The translations under genes were made by a program, and so were the position numbers. Under the pieces are notes generated by a model. The model was not told where the DNA came from, searched no databases, and worked only from the letters and a program-made list of their open reading frames with translations. This document shows positions 44,800 to 57,209 of a DNA stretch of 64,000 nucleotides, piece by piece. The DNA is from Atopsyche davidsoni (lineage: Eukaryota > Arthropoda > Insecta > Trichoptera > Hydrobiosidae), in the NCBI GenBank assembly GCA_022113835.1, contig JAILWY010000020.1, forward strand, positions 682,001-746,000, in the 5' to 3' direction. Numbering within the stretch: the stretch's first letter is position 1; each line of letters opens with the position of its first letter.

Positions 44800-47700
44800 T
44801 GTGACGTTCCCGACCTTTTAGACCTTAAATCTATGGGGTTAGGACCGACTGAATCTTTGTCAACCTTTAAGTTAAGCTAAAAGGATGACTCGGACCCAAA
44901 CGTACTTGAACAACTAAACCCCTAAACGTAAAATAATAATACTACTGACTCCCTTGAAGGTGTCACGTCTAAACTGACCTAACCCTATGTTAACGATTAC
45001 TATGACTACCCTTAAAATATAAATCTTAATTTTAGTTTTTCGGACTTGTTTGTTTTGAAATTTATTTTACAATCCCGTGAGGTTAAAGTAGATGGGAAGG
45101 TTCGGTAACAGACCGCCACTCCCCTACCTACGATGATCGCCTCCGTGACGGTCAATGGATTTGACTGTCTCCTACCCCTATGGGAATCTCTCCGAACAGA
45201 ACAACTTAAGGTTGGATTGTCAAGAGAGCCCCTGCGATCCCTTCTGCACCAAACGAAATCGAAGAAGCTATTTTTCGCGTACAAACTCCGACTGAAAGGT
45301 GAACCCTTTTGTCCAAATATTTAACTGAAGACGAGCAGGATTTTATCTTGAATAAAAAAACCCAAACAAATCCGATCGAAGAATTAGAAGTGCGATCCGT
45401 TGATACGAGAATGTAAAGAATTTTAGTCGCTTTTGACAACTTCCTCTAACCGTCAAACAGGATCCAGTATATTCTCGTTCCGAAGAAATTTAGGTTACAG
45501 TTGCGGGCTGCTAATGCAGTGTCCCGATTGTTGCCTCGTTCCGAAGAAAATTGAGCGAATTGCCTTTAGAGCAGTTATCGCTTTCTGGATCCGTTGGACG
45601 ACCAGAGGCCGCTGATGAAATTATAATATTACAGGAACAAGGGGATTAGCCCTACAGCAATCGGCTCCTGTCTTGCGTTAAATATGTCTTGACGCTGCAT
45701 TTGAATCTTCCCGTATTTAGAATCGCTCCTCAAACTCTCCGTTTTCTATGTCTACGGTGTCAAATTCTACAGTTAGTAACTATAATTTGGTATGGTGACA
45801 CTGAAACGTTCAAGATTTCCGATATCGTATCAAAGCAGTGTCAAAATTTACTGCACCCACAGTATTCTTGTCAAACCTATCCCACTGGCCTCAAATGGGC
45901 CACGATCCCCTTTGTGAATATCAGCCAAACACACCCCGCCGACCAGGGTCGAAGCCAATGAAACAAACACTGTCTCAGTAGTAAACGCGCTAACCAATAG
46001 GAGATAATACGATCCCTCGGAAACCAGGTACGTCGCAAAATCAATGAGAGCCTAAAGCAGGGCTTATTTGGAGCAAATACAAACTCCCTAGTAATACCGG
46101 GTACTAAACTACACTATCTACGAGAGGGCGGACAAGCTACACACTCTAATACCTTATAACTAAGTTATTTACTAAATACACTCCCGCTGGAACTGCTGGC
46201 TCTGCAATAAAAGGTCCAAACAACTCGATACTATTCCCTACTAAATCACTATGACTCTTATTTAAGCTATCGGATATACCACCACTCGACCAAGTAAATC
46301 CTATAATTTATCTATCTAGAATTTAAAATATCCACCAAAATATATAATATATCTCCAATGACTCTCTAAACACGTTCTAAATAATTAAAACCCAACCATA
46401 AATAATATAAGTTCGACTTATATTCCCTATAAAATCAACAATATCCTCCTCACCCGAATACCCTAATATATCGCTTCATTAATACCGCTTATCGACGCGT
46501 CCGTCAATATATTACGTCTTATAAAAGAATATGATGCACAATATTCACGCTTTAAAACAACCACTCGTAATTTCAAAATCGATAATCGATTTGTACTCAT
46601 AACCAAACTAACTGACAGCTCTCTGACATTTGTTTATAAACATAAAATATCCAACATGGCCGCACATTCACAGCTGGTCCATCGACGCACCTGACAGCGC
46701 CCCGCAACCTAAGCGCTCTGACGTTGGCGTAAAGCCCATCCCCAAATGCTACTCTTTTTAACTCGCAACACCGAATTTTCCTAACAGCGCGCGCTTACGA
46801 CTCAAAGATGGCCACCTTCCGAATCACCGTAAAGACAATAAAATAATTATATTAATTTTAACCAATTTCAATTTAATTCCGTTTAACTTAACACAATTTG
46901 AAAACGCTCTATAAAACATCCATACCGTACCAATCACTACCTTAAAACAACTAAAATCGGAAAACAATTCATCCGAAATATATCGGGGATCGAACCCGAA
47001 TAAATCTCAAACAAATACCTCTGACTTCTGTCTTAATTACATAAAAACCGTAAATTAATCCGTTTTAATATTCCCTAAATTCACGACATATCATATACGA
47101 TGTCTAACCAAGAATTAAAATTACCGAAACGCAAACGTACAGAAAAATATTAATTCATTCCAGAATCTAATTAGCTTCGCTAATAATATTACTAAATATA
47201 TTTTAAAACTCTCGCGGTTACAATAAAACAATAGAATAATTATCTCTGCATTATTTAGGGATCGAACCTTTTGATAATACAATATGATAATACATGACAA
47301 TTTACACCTAACCTCATTAATACTAATCTAGAAAAATGCCATGCATTTAATACAATGGCCGCCAATCCTAACCGACCGACCGACTCCATTTTAATGACGT
47401 AAAATAAATAATAATAAGGTTCGACAAATCTGGAAATCCACGGCGATTTTTCTATCCCAGTTTCACGTATTTTCCGCCGACTCTCAGCCTCGGGAATAGC
47501 ATGCAAAGAACCGCAACCCAGTGATGTACGCCAACACACAGCGACATTTTTGAATCACCAATAGTCTCTTACCTGAAATATTTAAAAGAGAAATTCGATA
47601 TAGATCACCCATAATCACACAAACTACTAACGAGCTCTATTCCGAGATAAACTCTCCATAATTTAATTTAACATAATACTTTCAATTTTGTCAACTCAAG

Positions 47701-48370
47701 CGCACCCGGCTTTCGATAATATTTCGAGGTTAACATATTTGCAGATCTGTGTAAATACTAAATATTGACAAATATAATTAAGTAAAAAGAATCCTTATAT
47801 CCCTCGGCGTTTGACCTTATAGACTCTATCATTTAGTTTAAAATTCAATCAAAAGTAATTTTTACAACTCAAAACACTAGCAATCAAAAATCTCCATCCT
47901 GATCCTTCCGCGTCCCCAGCGTCTCTAATCTCGCCGCCCGGCTTGCTCCTCCTTAACGCCCAAAAAAAAACCTCTGTGTGGCCCCGTGGCCTACTTCCTC
48001 TTAACCCCAACATCCGGTCATCGATTCTAATTTTTGAAATCTCCGTTACTCCGCGTCGATGTTGCCATATCACTCGGATCTCCTAAAATTGTCAATCTGT
48101 GACGTCAGAAAGAATCGATATCCGCGGGACCGCGCGGGACGCGTGACGTCACCCAGGCTAGGCAACCTGCTGGTTTGTAAAAATCGATATCTGCGGGGAT
48201 GCGCGGGACGAGGGGCAACGCGTGACGTCACCGACGCTCGCGTCTCTCCGTTCGGACCGCACTCGATCCTACAGAATCCAAGGTCAAATCGACGAAATAA
48301 TAATTTACGTATTATACTTTCTATACAAAAAAAAATTTTTTTCTGGGTGAAACTAATGCAATTCGTTACA
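44800..48370 (-). repeat. LTR, left copy (3' LTR if - is sense)
   Basis: 3571 bp from TGTGACG to CGTTACA, matching 49843-53413 at a constant offset of 5043 with no gap; every stretch I compared was identical. Three TGACGTCA palindromes are at 48100-48107, 48144-48151 and 48223-48230, two of them in an approximately 80-bp tandem unit containing AATCGATATC and GCGCGGGACG. On the - strand these fall 140-270 bases from the LTR start, in U3. The + strand has roughly twice as many C as G in the lines I counted. B-box-like words occur on the - strand near 46985 and 47260. Short frames (for example 47255-47539 -) have no recognised domain. Confidence 0.92.
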
Positions 48371-49842
48371 ATCCTTCCCATTGGCTGTCGGGGAAGAACA
48401 TGTTTCATGTACTTTCTCGAGAGCCAACACCATAGCTCGTTATTTAACAACTAAAATCAATCAATCAATTAATCAATCATAGCCAGGTCTCGATTCCTGC
48501 GATACTTGACAAATCCCACCACCTTTACCATATCTTAAAATAATATATCGCGCAAATAAATTCTAAATTTTACTACACACTCGAAACACCAATTTGTTAT
48601 TTGTTAGGAATTGAACCCAAACAAAATATCTCTATCTCAAAATCCTCCTTCCCCAGATTGGAAAAGTATTGCTACTGCCTCATTAATTATCTCTGTTTTA
48701 AATCTCGCACCTTCCCCTGTCTATAAGAGTATCATTACTTCCCTAGCAATTAATATCTCCAAGAATATCAATATACCAAGTCGATGGAATCGATCCCCAA
48801 CGAAATCCAATCCCATAGAAAACTATAACTTAAATATCCTAATTAAAATATATTAAACATCTTTTATTTCTTTAATCAATAACTGTCAAACAGTTTTGAT
48901 ATTCGCATATCTGAAAATAACATCCTATAAATAGAATATACCTTATAATCTATTTTTCCTTCAAAATATCTAATAATATAATCGATCGCTTCATCTCTAT
49001 AGACTCAAGACCTTCCCCACACTATAATTATCGAATAAATTCTGAATGATCTTAAACTATTTCATACTTTCAAAAAATATTTATTTGCCTTTGCAGAATA
49101 TTTCGAACACGACTTCAATCACTCTCTTCATTTTCGTGCACATCCCTATAAACGTTTCCCATCCCTAGCTTGGAATGTCCGAGCCGCCACTTTGACATTT
49201 TAGTAACAAACATGAACTACTCGAAGATCCATATACGAACTTCTTCCTAACCTTGAAATTATTTCACAAATTTCGCCGTAATATAAATCAATATGATATC
49301 TCCTCAACAATTATATTTGCATTATTTTTACGACAGCAACATTGCCGTAGAGATTTAACCTTATTATTTGTTTTATGTAACTTCCTTTTAAAACCACGCG
49401 TCTCGTTCCAATTTTGTTGCCAGTATAAAAATATCCTAATGTTTGACAACCGTCAAATCTGAATTTAAATAAATAACATTCAATTACTGAGACGACAATA
49501 GTCTCTTTCCGTGTCAACAATTTATTTGACATAACCTTAAAATTATTTTTCCAGTACAACTGGAACAAACTCAATAATTTTAAACCTTATAATTATAATG
49601 CACTAATGAAGCAGTTATTTTACGATTACAATTTAAGTAATTTTAACGTCGTGTCTAACTATTTTAACACCCTTTTCTGTTTCTTAAATTACTATGGCCA
49701 ATACGTCTATCTCGTCATACACTAAAATGGACCCCTTTTTGTTGTGTAATGTGGTAACCCTTTAATTCTTACGGAGTGAAACTCTATAAAATTATAAAGA
49801 TTTCTTTCAAAAACTCCATACTCCTGAGTCGCGGCAACCACC
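48371..49842 (-). other. Internal region of the LTR element, no gag or pol
   Basis: 1472 bases, AT-rich and G-poor on the + strand. Open frames reach only 81-87 codons (48611-48856 +, 49311-49574 -) and show no capsid, zinc-knuckle, protease or polymerase motif. A B-box-like word on the - strand near 48605 (GGGTTCAATTCC) resembles the one in the LTR near 46985, with similar following sequence, hinting at an old SINE-like insertion. A packaging signal is presumably somewhere here but is not identifiable by eye. Confidence 0.8.
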
Positions 49843-52800
49843 TGTGACGTTCCCGACCTTTTAGACCTTAAATCTATGGGGTTAGGACCGACTGAATCTT
49901 TGTCAACCTTTAAGTTAAGCTAAAAGGATGACTCGGACCCAAACGTACTTGAACAACTAAACCCCTAAACGTAAAATAATAATACTACTGACTCCCTTGA
50001 AGGTGTCACGTCTAAACTGACCTAACCCTATGTTAACGATTACTATGACTACCCTTAAAATATAAATCTTAATTTTAGTTTTTCGGACTTGTTTGTTTTG
50101 AAATTTATTTTACAATCCCGTGAGGTTAAAGTAGATGGGAAGGTTCGGTAACAGACCGCCACTCCCCTACCTACGATGATCGCCTCCGTGACGGTCAATG
50201 GATTTGACTGTCTCCTACCCCTATGGGAATCTCTCCGAACAGAACAACTTAAGGTTGGATTGTCAAGAGAGCCCCTGCGATCCCTTCTGCACCAAACGAA
50301 ATCGAAGAAGCTATTTTTCGCGTACAAACTCCGACTGAAAGGTGAACCCTTTTGTCCAAATATTTAACTGAAGACGAGCAGGATTTTATCTTGAATAAAA
50401 AAACCCAAACAAATCCGATCGAAGAATTAGAAGTGCGATCCGTTGATACGAGAATGTAAAGAATTTTAGTCGCTTTTGACAACTTCCTCTAACCGTCAAA
50501 CAGGATCCAGTATATTCTCGTTCCGAAGAAATTTAGGTTACAGTTGCGGGCTGCTAATGCAGTGTCCCGATTGTTGCCTCGTTCCGAAGAAAATTGAGCG
50601 AATTGCCTTTAGAGCAGTTATCGCTTTCTGGATCCGTTGGACGACCAGAGGCCGCTGATGAAATTATAATATTACAGGAACAAGGGGATTAGCCCTACAG
50701 CAATCGGCTCCTGTCTTGCGTTAAATATGTCTTGACGCTGCATTTGAATCTTCCCGTATTTAGAATCGCTCCTCAAACTCTCCGTTTTCTATGTCTACGG
50801 TGTCAAATTCTACAGTTAGTAACTATAATTTGGTATGGTGACACTGAAACGTTCAAGATTTCCGATATCGTATCAAAGCAGTGTCAAAATTTACTGCACC
50901 CACAGTATTCTTGTCAAACCTATCCCACTGGCCTCAAATGGGCCACGATCCCCTTTGTGAATATCAGCCAAACACACCCCGCCGACCAGGGTCGAAGCCA
51001 ATGAAACAAACACTGTCTCAGTAGTAAACGCGCTAACCAATAGGAGATAATACGATCCCTCGGAAACCAGGTACGTCGCAAAATCAATGAGAGCCTAAAG
51101 CAGGGCTTATTTGGAGCAAATACAAACTCCCTAGTAATACCGGGTACTAAACTACACTATCTACGAGAGGGCGGACAAGCTACACACTCTAATACCTTAT
51201 AACTAAGTTATTTACTAAATACACTCCCGCTGGAACTGCTGGCTCTGCAATAAAAGGTCCAAACAACTCGATACTATTCCCTACTAAATCACTATGACTC
51301 TTATTTAAGCTATCGGATATACCACCACTCGACCAAGTAAATCCTATAATTTATCTATCTAGAATTTAAAATATCCACCAAAATATATAATATATCTCCA
51401 ATGACTCTCTAAACACGTTCTAAATAATTAAAACCCAACCATAAATAATATAAGTTCGACTTATATTCCCTATAAAATCAACAATATCCTCCTCACCCGA
51501 ATACCCTAATATATCGCTTCATTAATACCGCTTATCGACGCGTCCGTCAATATATTACGTCTTATAAAAGAATATGATGCACAATATTCACGCTTTAAAA
51601 CAACCACTCGTAATTTCAAAATCGATAATCGATTTGTACTCATAACCAAACTAACTGACAGCTCTCTGACATTTGTTTATAAACATAAAATATCCAACAT
51701 GGCCGCACATTCACAGCTGGTCCATCGACGCACCTGACAGCGCCCCGCAACCTAAGCGCTCTGACGTTGGCGTAAAGCCCATCCCCAAATGCTACTCTTT
51801 TTAACTCGCAACACCGAATTTTCCTAACAGCGCGCGCTTACGACTCAAAGATGGCCACCTTCCGAATCACCGTAAAGACAATAAAATAATTATATTAATT
51901 TTAACCAATTTCAATTTAATTCCGTTTAACTTAACACAATTTGAAAACGCTCTATAAAACATCCATACCGTACCAATCACTACCTTAAAACAACTAAAAT
52001 CGGAAAACAATTCATCCGAAATATATCGGGGATCGAACCCGAATAAATCTCAAACAAATACCTCTGACTTCTGTCTTAATTACATAAAAACCGTAAATTA
52101 ATCCGTTTTAATATTCCCTAAATTCACGACATATCATATACGATGTCTAACCAAGAATTAAAATTACCGAAACGCAAACGTACAGAAAAATATTAATTCA
52201 TTCCAGAATCTAATTAGCTTCGCTAATAATATTACTAAATATATTTTAAAACTCTCGCGGTTACAATAAAACAATAGAATAATTATCTCTGCATTATTTA
52301 GGGATCGAACCTTTTGATAATACAATATGATAATACATGACAATTTACACCTAACCTCATTAATACTAATCTAGAAAAATGCCATGCATTTAATACAATG
52401 GCCGCCAATCCTAACCGACCGACCGACTCCATTTTAATGACGTAAAATAAATAATAATAAGGTTCGACAAATCTGGAAATCCACGGCGATTTTTCTATCC
52501 CAGTTTCACGTATTTTCCGCCGACTCTCAGCCTCGGGAATAGCATGCAAAGAACCGCAACCCAGTGATGTACGCCAACACACAGCGACATTTTTGAATCA
52601 CCAATAGTCTCTTACCTGAAATATTTAAAAGAGAAATTCGATATAGATCACCCATAATCACACAAACTACTAACGAGCTCTATTCCGAGATAAACTCTCC
52701 ATAATTTAATTTAACATAATACTTTCAATTTTGTCAACTCAAGCGCACCCGGCTTTCGATAATATTTCGAGGTTAACATATTTGCAGATCTGTGTAAATA

Positions 52801-53413
52801 CTAAATATTGACAAATATAATTAAGTAAAAAGAATCCTTATATCCCTCGGCGTTTGACCTTATAGACTCTATCATTTAGTTTAAAATTCAATCAAAAGTA
52901 ATTTTTACAACTCAAAACACTAGCAATCAAAAATCTCCATCCTGATCCTTCCGCGTCCCCAGCGTCTCTAATCTCGCCGCCCGGCTTGCTCCTCCTTAAC
53001 GCCCAAAAAAAAACCTCTGTGTGGCCCCGTGGCCTACTTCCTCTTAACCCCAACATCCGGTCATCGATTCTAATTTTTGAAATCTCCGTTACTCCGCGTC
53101 GATGTTGCCATATCACTCGGATCTCCTAAAATTGTCAATCTGTGACGTCAGAAAGAATCGATATCCGCGGGACCGCGCGGGACGCGTGACGTCACCCAGG
53201 CTAGGCAACCTGCTGGTTTGTAAAAATCGATATCTGCGGGGATGCGCGGGACGAGGGGCAACGCGTGACGTCACCGACGCTCGCGTCTCTCCGTTCGGAC
53301 CGCACTCGATCCTACAGAATCCAAGGTCAAATCGACGAAATAATAATTTACGTATTATACTTTCTATACAAAAAAAAATTTTTTTCTGGGTGAAACTAAT
53401 GCAATTCGTTACA
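49843..53413 (-). repeat. LTR, right copy (5' LTR if - is sense)
   Basis: Colinear with 44800-48370 over 3571 bases without insertion or deletion. CRE palindromes recur at 53143-53150, 53187-53194 and 53266-53273. Near-identity of the two LTRs implies a very recent insertion, because both copies are made identical during reverse transcription. Confidence 0.92.
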
Positions 53414-53417
53414 GTAT

Positions 53418-55660
53418 GAATTTCTCTAATGCTTTGCAAACAACGTCTTGGCAGGGAAATGCAAAAAACCCAGCATTGGATGGACTCCAAATCTTAAATT
53501 GCACTTATCGAAATATCCGCCTAGTTTGCAAAAAAATGATTATCTGCATAAACTACCTTTATTTTTTTTAAATCTGAAGACAATTATAGCATATTAAGAC
53601 TTTTCGCTTATTTCGATGTCAAAAACGCGGATCATTGAATTCGGTTATAATTATTTTTTTATTTTTTTAAATGTTATGAATAAATTGTGTATACTTTTTA
53701 GATTATGCATTCTCAAATGAAACGACGTGAAAAATCATCGAAAAAACTCTTGGAGGTCTATATGTAATAACAAACAATAAATAATGCTTTCAGGAGTAGT
53801 TTTTCAGGGGTGGACGCCCCTGGCCGCCCCGGATGTCAGAATTTATTAGTTATTACTCCAAAGTTATAATTGCCGATCGCAGAAGTTGGCCCGGCGGAGA
53901 GACAGTTCGTGTTTGTTTTGTTTCGTTTTGTTTTGTTTTTATTGCAAGGCGAACTTTACAACGCCTCGACTGTTTAATTTACGCCTAAGTTATTGCTGTG
54001 TAAATTGTAACAATAAACCTGCCTGAAATTATCAAATAAACGCCGAAATTCATTGACAACGGTTTATTTCAAACTACTCCACAAATTTTAGTCTATATAT
54101 ATAAAGTAGAATAAATATATATATATATATATATAAATAATATAACTGTTTCGTGTTTTGTATGATAGAGTTGTCAAGTCTTCCACCCTCTTGCGTCCCT
54201 CGACACATAGAATACAATTACCGCACCCCAGTTTGCACGTACCAATAGTTAGAAACTCATTCTCTGTATACGAATTATAACTTTTGCCTTCATGATTTAA
54301 CTTTTAGTCAACTTGATCGTTCGCGGTACACTCGTGCGCACGAATTTACTGAAGCTTTGTGAATTACACAATAAACCCTGTCGTATATTATATATATACA
54401 GAAATATTATAAACGAATGCGCGGTTTTATGATTTCACGAGCGGAAGACACACACGATCGGATAATCTCAAAATGAGAGGTGTATGATTGCAGAGTGCGA
54501 TTATTTTGCTAGTCGATTATAGGCATTTTCGAGCAGCTGAACAGTCTTCAAATATGAGTAGTAGAATCTCTTCATTGATAAAGGTGGTGTTCTGAAATGA
54601 TCGTGTATTGTGAAAGTGACTTATCGGAAGTGCATTCGAGTGGGTTCACGGAGGTGTAATTCTGTATACATCACGCCCATGCGCCACATGAACCGGCTGC
54701 ATGTTTATGCATGGACTGCACCACCATTGTGCATGTGACTCATGCATTATTCAATGCATTTGTTAGCGCAGGTGTTGATTTCAATAATACGAATTTACCT
54801 GCATTCTCAGGTCCTGCAGCCGTCCAAACTGGCGTCCCAAATAAATGCGATCCGTCTAAAGAGGCTTTTATAATTAATCAATTTCAAGCTGTCTCATTAT
54901 TATAGTTTTTTTTTTTTTTTTTTTAATTTAAAGGTAAATACATAGAAATAGTGTACTTTTTTGTAAGAGTAAGAAAGCGTTAGTAAATAAACAGATTGGC
55001 ATGCGGTTGGAAGCATCAAGAAGCGGCTGTGACTTGTATACTAGAAGAAACACAGAAAATATACACTAGAGAGAGTTTATACAATTTTTACAGAGTAAAA
55101 AAAATTGATTACATATTATTAAACGCTGTAGTCTGCAAGGACAACATCCACTTTACCACAAGAAAGCTTATTTTTATATTAAGCTCTTATATAAACAAAA
55201 TTTCTCCAATGATATTTGCCTTATTGTAAGCAGAAAAATCAGAGAAACACAGCATCAAAGGGTGCTTTTTAAAAGGGATGTTTTCCTTTTAAAGTTGTAG
55301 GCAATTTATAATATTGACAGATTTAAAAATACTGAGATATCCGGGAACAACTTGCGGCAAGCTAGCGGGCATGCCGCTGGAGCAAAACGGTGAATTGGCG
55401 TTTATTTGGACTCGCCTCATGTGATGACCAAAACACAACACGAGAAACAACGACCTCTTCCAGTTGTAACGTGTCGGGTTTCCCAGAAGCGAAGTGTTTG
55501 AAGCAAAACAAAAACGTGACAGGGTTGCCAACGCAGCATTTGAATTAAATAATTATTTATTTAAACTTGACAACAAAAAAAAAAAACATTGCCCGTTCGA
55601 ATAATTGACTTTTCCAACCTCTAAAAAATAGTCAAAGTATAAATAGTCACAAAGCTAGGA
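53418..55660. other. No recognised gene
   Basis: Contains a TTTTG/TTTCG pentanucleotide run near 53910-53940 and an (AT)n tract at about 54114-54135. A 64-codon frame at 54711-54905 starts in an ATGC-rich stretch; it has no family match or clear splice borders and is not credited. Confidence 0.45.
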
Positions 55661-55666
55661 TATTTT

Positions 55667-55925
55667 TCTTCATCATGTGCCTCTCCTCAGAGGAGGATGG
55701 CGATCATTTCAGTGAGCATATACTCATGCTGAGCCAGTGTTCATGGTTTTCTATGGGGAATATAGTGTACATAATGGGTTTTTCTACATCGCAAGGAAAA
55801 ATCTGCGTATTATATAATCCTTCCCCTACAAAGCTTTGGCGTTTAGATCTGATACTCCTTCTGCAGCAAAGCACATTCATTCACTACTCCATTACCGATC
55901 CTTTACATAATGTTTCCTTCAGACT
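55667..55925 (+). repeat. SINE-like family M copy
   Basis: CTCCTCAGAGGAGGATGGCG, GTGAGCATATACTCATG, CAGTGTTCATGGTTTTCTAT, ACAAAGCTTTGGCGTTTAGA and CATTACCGATCCTTTACA match 2221-2506 in order. The TTAA element inserted immediately downstream, at 55934. Confidence 0.75.
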
Positions 55926-55933
55926 CAGAAGCC

Positions 55934-56638
55934 TTAACTCTTTGCACTCAAGAGGTGCGTCTCGGTCACCACTTTATTTGCGGTGATAACTATTTATGGT
56001 GATATCTTGTTTATGTTTATGTGATCTTGTTCTTTAAAGTTCGTTCCTAAACACTGCCTATATAGTTTTACAAAGATTATGTTATCTCCCTTTCAAACTA
56101 CGTAAGAATTTATTATCTAAGATAAGTGCGGCACCATTAAGGACTTCCATGGAAAAAGGACTAGATGTGTAACTAATCAACCCATATATATTTTTTGCTT
56201 GTACTTCTTATCGTAATCATTCATTAGAAGGTCTTTACTTGTTTAAACTTATGTTGCACTAAGGAATATACTTTTTTCTCCCTCACAATATAAATAAGCT
56301 TTCCATTCACTTATCACACCATTATTTTGTTTGCTTTATAATATCTAATACCACTAAGATAAAATGTATAATAAACCCGTCAAAAGACATCAAAAAACAT
56401 ACTATTGTGATCTCGGAAATTGTTTCATGACAAAATAACAAAGACTTATGTTTACGAAATTATCTTCGTTAAGATGTAAATATACATTAAATATTAAAAT
56501 ATAAAACTTTTATGTGTTAATATGTGTGTGTGATCATTTTAAGTTAGTGGTAAGAAAATCATACAAAAGCGCTACGAAACGCTTCGAGTTGCTGTATAGT
56601 CCGCGCGGAAACGATCCCAAAGGAGTGCAAAGGGTTAA
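55934..56638 (-). mobile_element. TTAA-flanked MITE, piggyBac type, copy 2
   Basis: Element 55938-56634 (697 bp) between TTAA at 55934-55937 and 56635-56638, inverted relative to copy 1 at 18540-19180. Ends read inward CTCTTTGCACTCAA and CCCTTTGCACTCC. Interior blocks shared with copy 1 include (as inverted) TTTCGTAGCGCTTTTG, TCCGAGATCACAATAGTATG and GAACAAGATCACA. It has about 45-55 extra bases near one end (around 56590-56620). No transposase frame. Confidence 0.85.
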
Positions 56639-56699
56639 TAAATCAAACCATTGAAAGGTAATACGTTTAGATTTTTAAATATTTTTAATAAAAATTATT

Positions 56700-57180
56700 A
56701 TTTTGGTACGGGAGCAGTGTCAACCCTGGCGGGACTAATTCCGCCTCGGCTTAGTCAGTAGTGGAGCATCTATACATAGCCGCCTTCGAGGCGCCTCCAC
56801 ACCTGACTTCCAACTAATATTATATACGATTTCAGCACACACCGCTAGTCGCCGGGAAGTTCCTATAGCGACAGCGCAAATAATTTTAAAAAAAAACGAT
56901 TTCGCGAAGAAGCTTCCAGCACATGAGCACCGGCATATCAGAGAGACGCAACATTTATTTATTATTATTATTGTTGCGTGGCTCAGCGAAGTAAGAGGTT
57001 GGTGGCGGGTGCGGCTGTGCAGGCAGCTGGGCAGGGGCGGCTCGCGGAGCCGGTCCAGCGGCAGTCGCGGCCGGCGAGCGCGCGGGTCGGTCGCCATCTT
57101 GCCGCGGAGCGCGCTTTTGTTTTTCGAGTTCGTTTGTTTTTTTTTTTTTTTTGCTGCGTATCGGTTATTCAATTCGCGTA
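56700..57180 (+). promoter_or_regulatory. CpG island with housekeeping-promoter motifs
   Basis: From about 56990 the sequence becomes strongly GC- and CpG-rich and includes GGTCGCCATCTTGCCGCGG, a form of the YY1-type CGCCATCTTG element common just downstream of TATA-less start sites. Frames on both strands are open only because of GC content. Poly-T tracts follow at 57137-57152 and 57187-57206. A TSS of a + strand gene is possible, but no exon could be assigned. Confidence 0.3.
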
Positions 57181-57209
57181 ACAGGATTTTTTTTTTTTTT
57201 TTTTTTGTT

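Larger units (their letters stand above)
44796..53417 (-). mobile_element. Complete non-autonomous LTR retrotransposon, 8.6 kb
   Basis: Element 44800-53413 is bounded by a perfect 4-bp duplication, GTAT (44796-44799 and 53414-53417). It has 3571-bp direct LTRs and a 1472-bp interior. The LTR ends are TGTGACG and CGTTACA, an imperfect TG...CA inverted repeat. No gag, protease, reverse transcriptase or integrase frame exists, so it must be mobilised by a partner. The - strand is favoured as sense: there the bases next to the left LTR (48371-48382) read AATGGGAAGGAT, like a polypurine tract, and TGG two bases inside the right LTR (49838-49840) could start a primer-binding site. I could not match it to a tRNA. 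A 4-bp duplication fits Gypsy/Ty3 or BEL elements; the superfamily is undecided. Confidence 0.92.

Noticed and set aside
45012..45961. Several 60-90 codon frames repeated exactly 5043 bases later
   Set aside because: Their duplication is explained by the two LTRs; none has a retroviral or other recognised domain.
48059..48454. 131-codon frame across the LTR/internal border
   Set aside because: It crosses the CRE tandem repeat and the LTR edge and shows no gag-like features.
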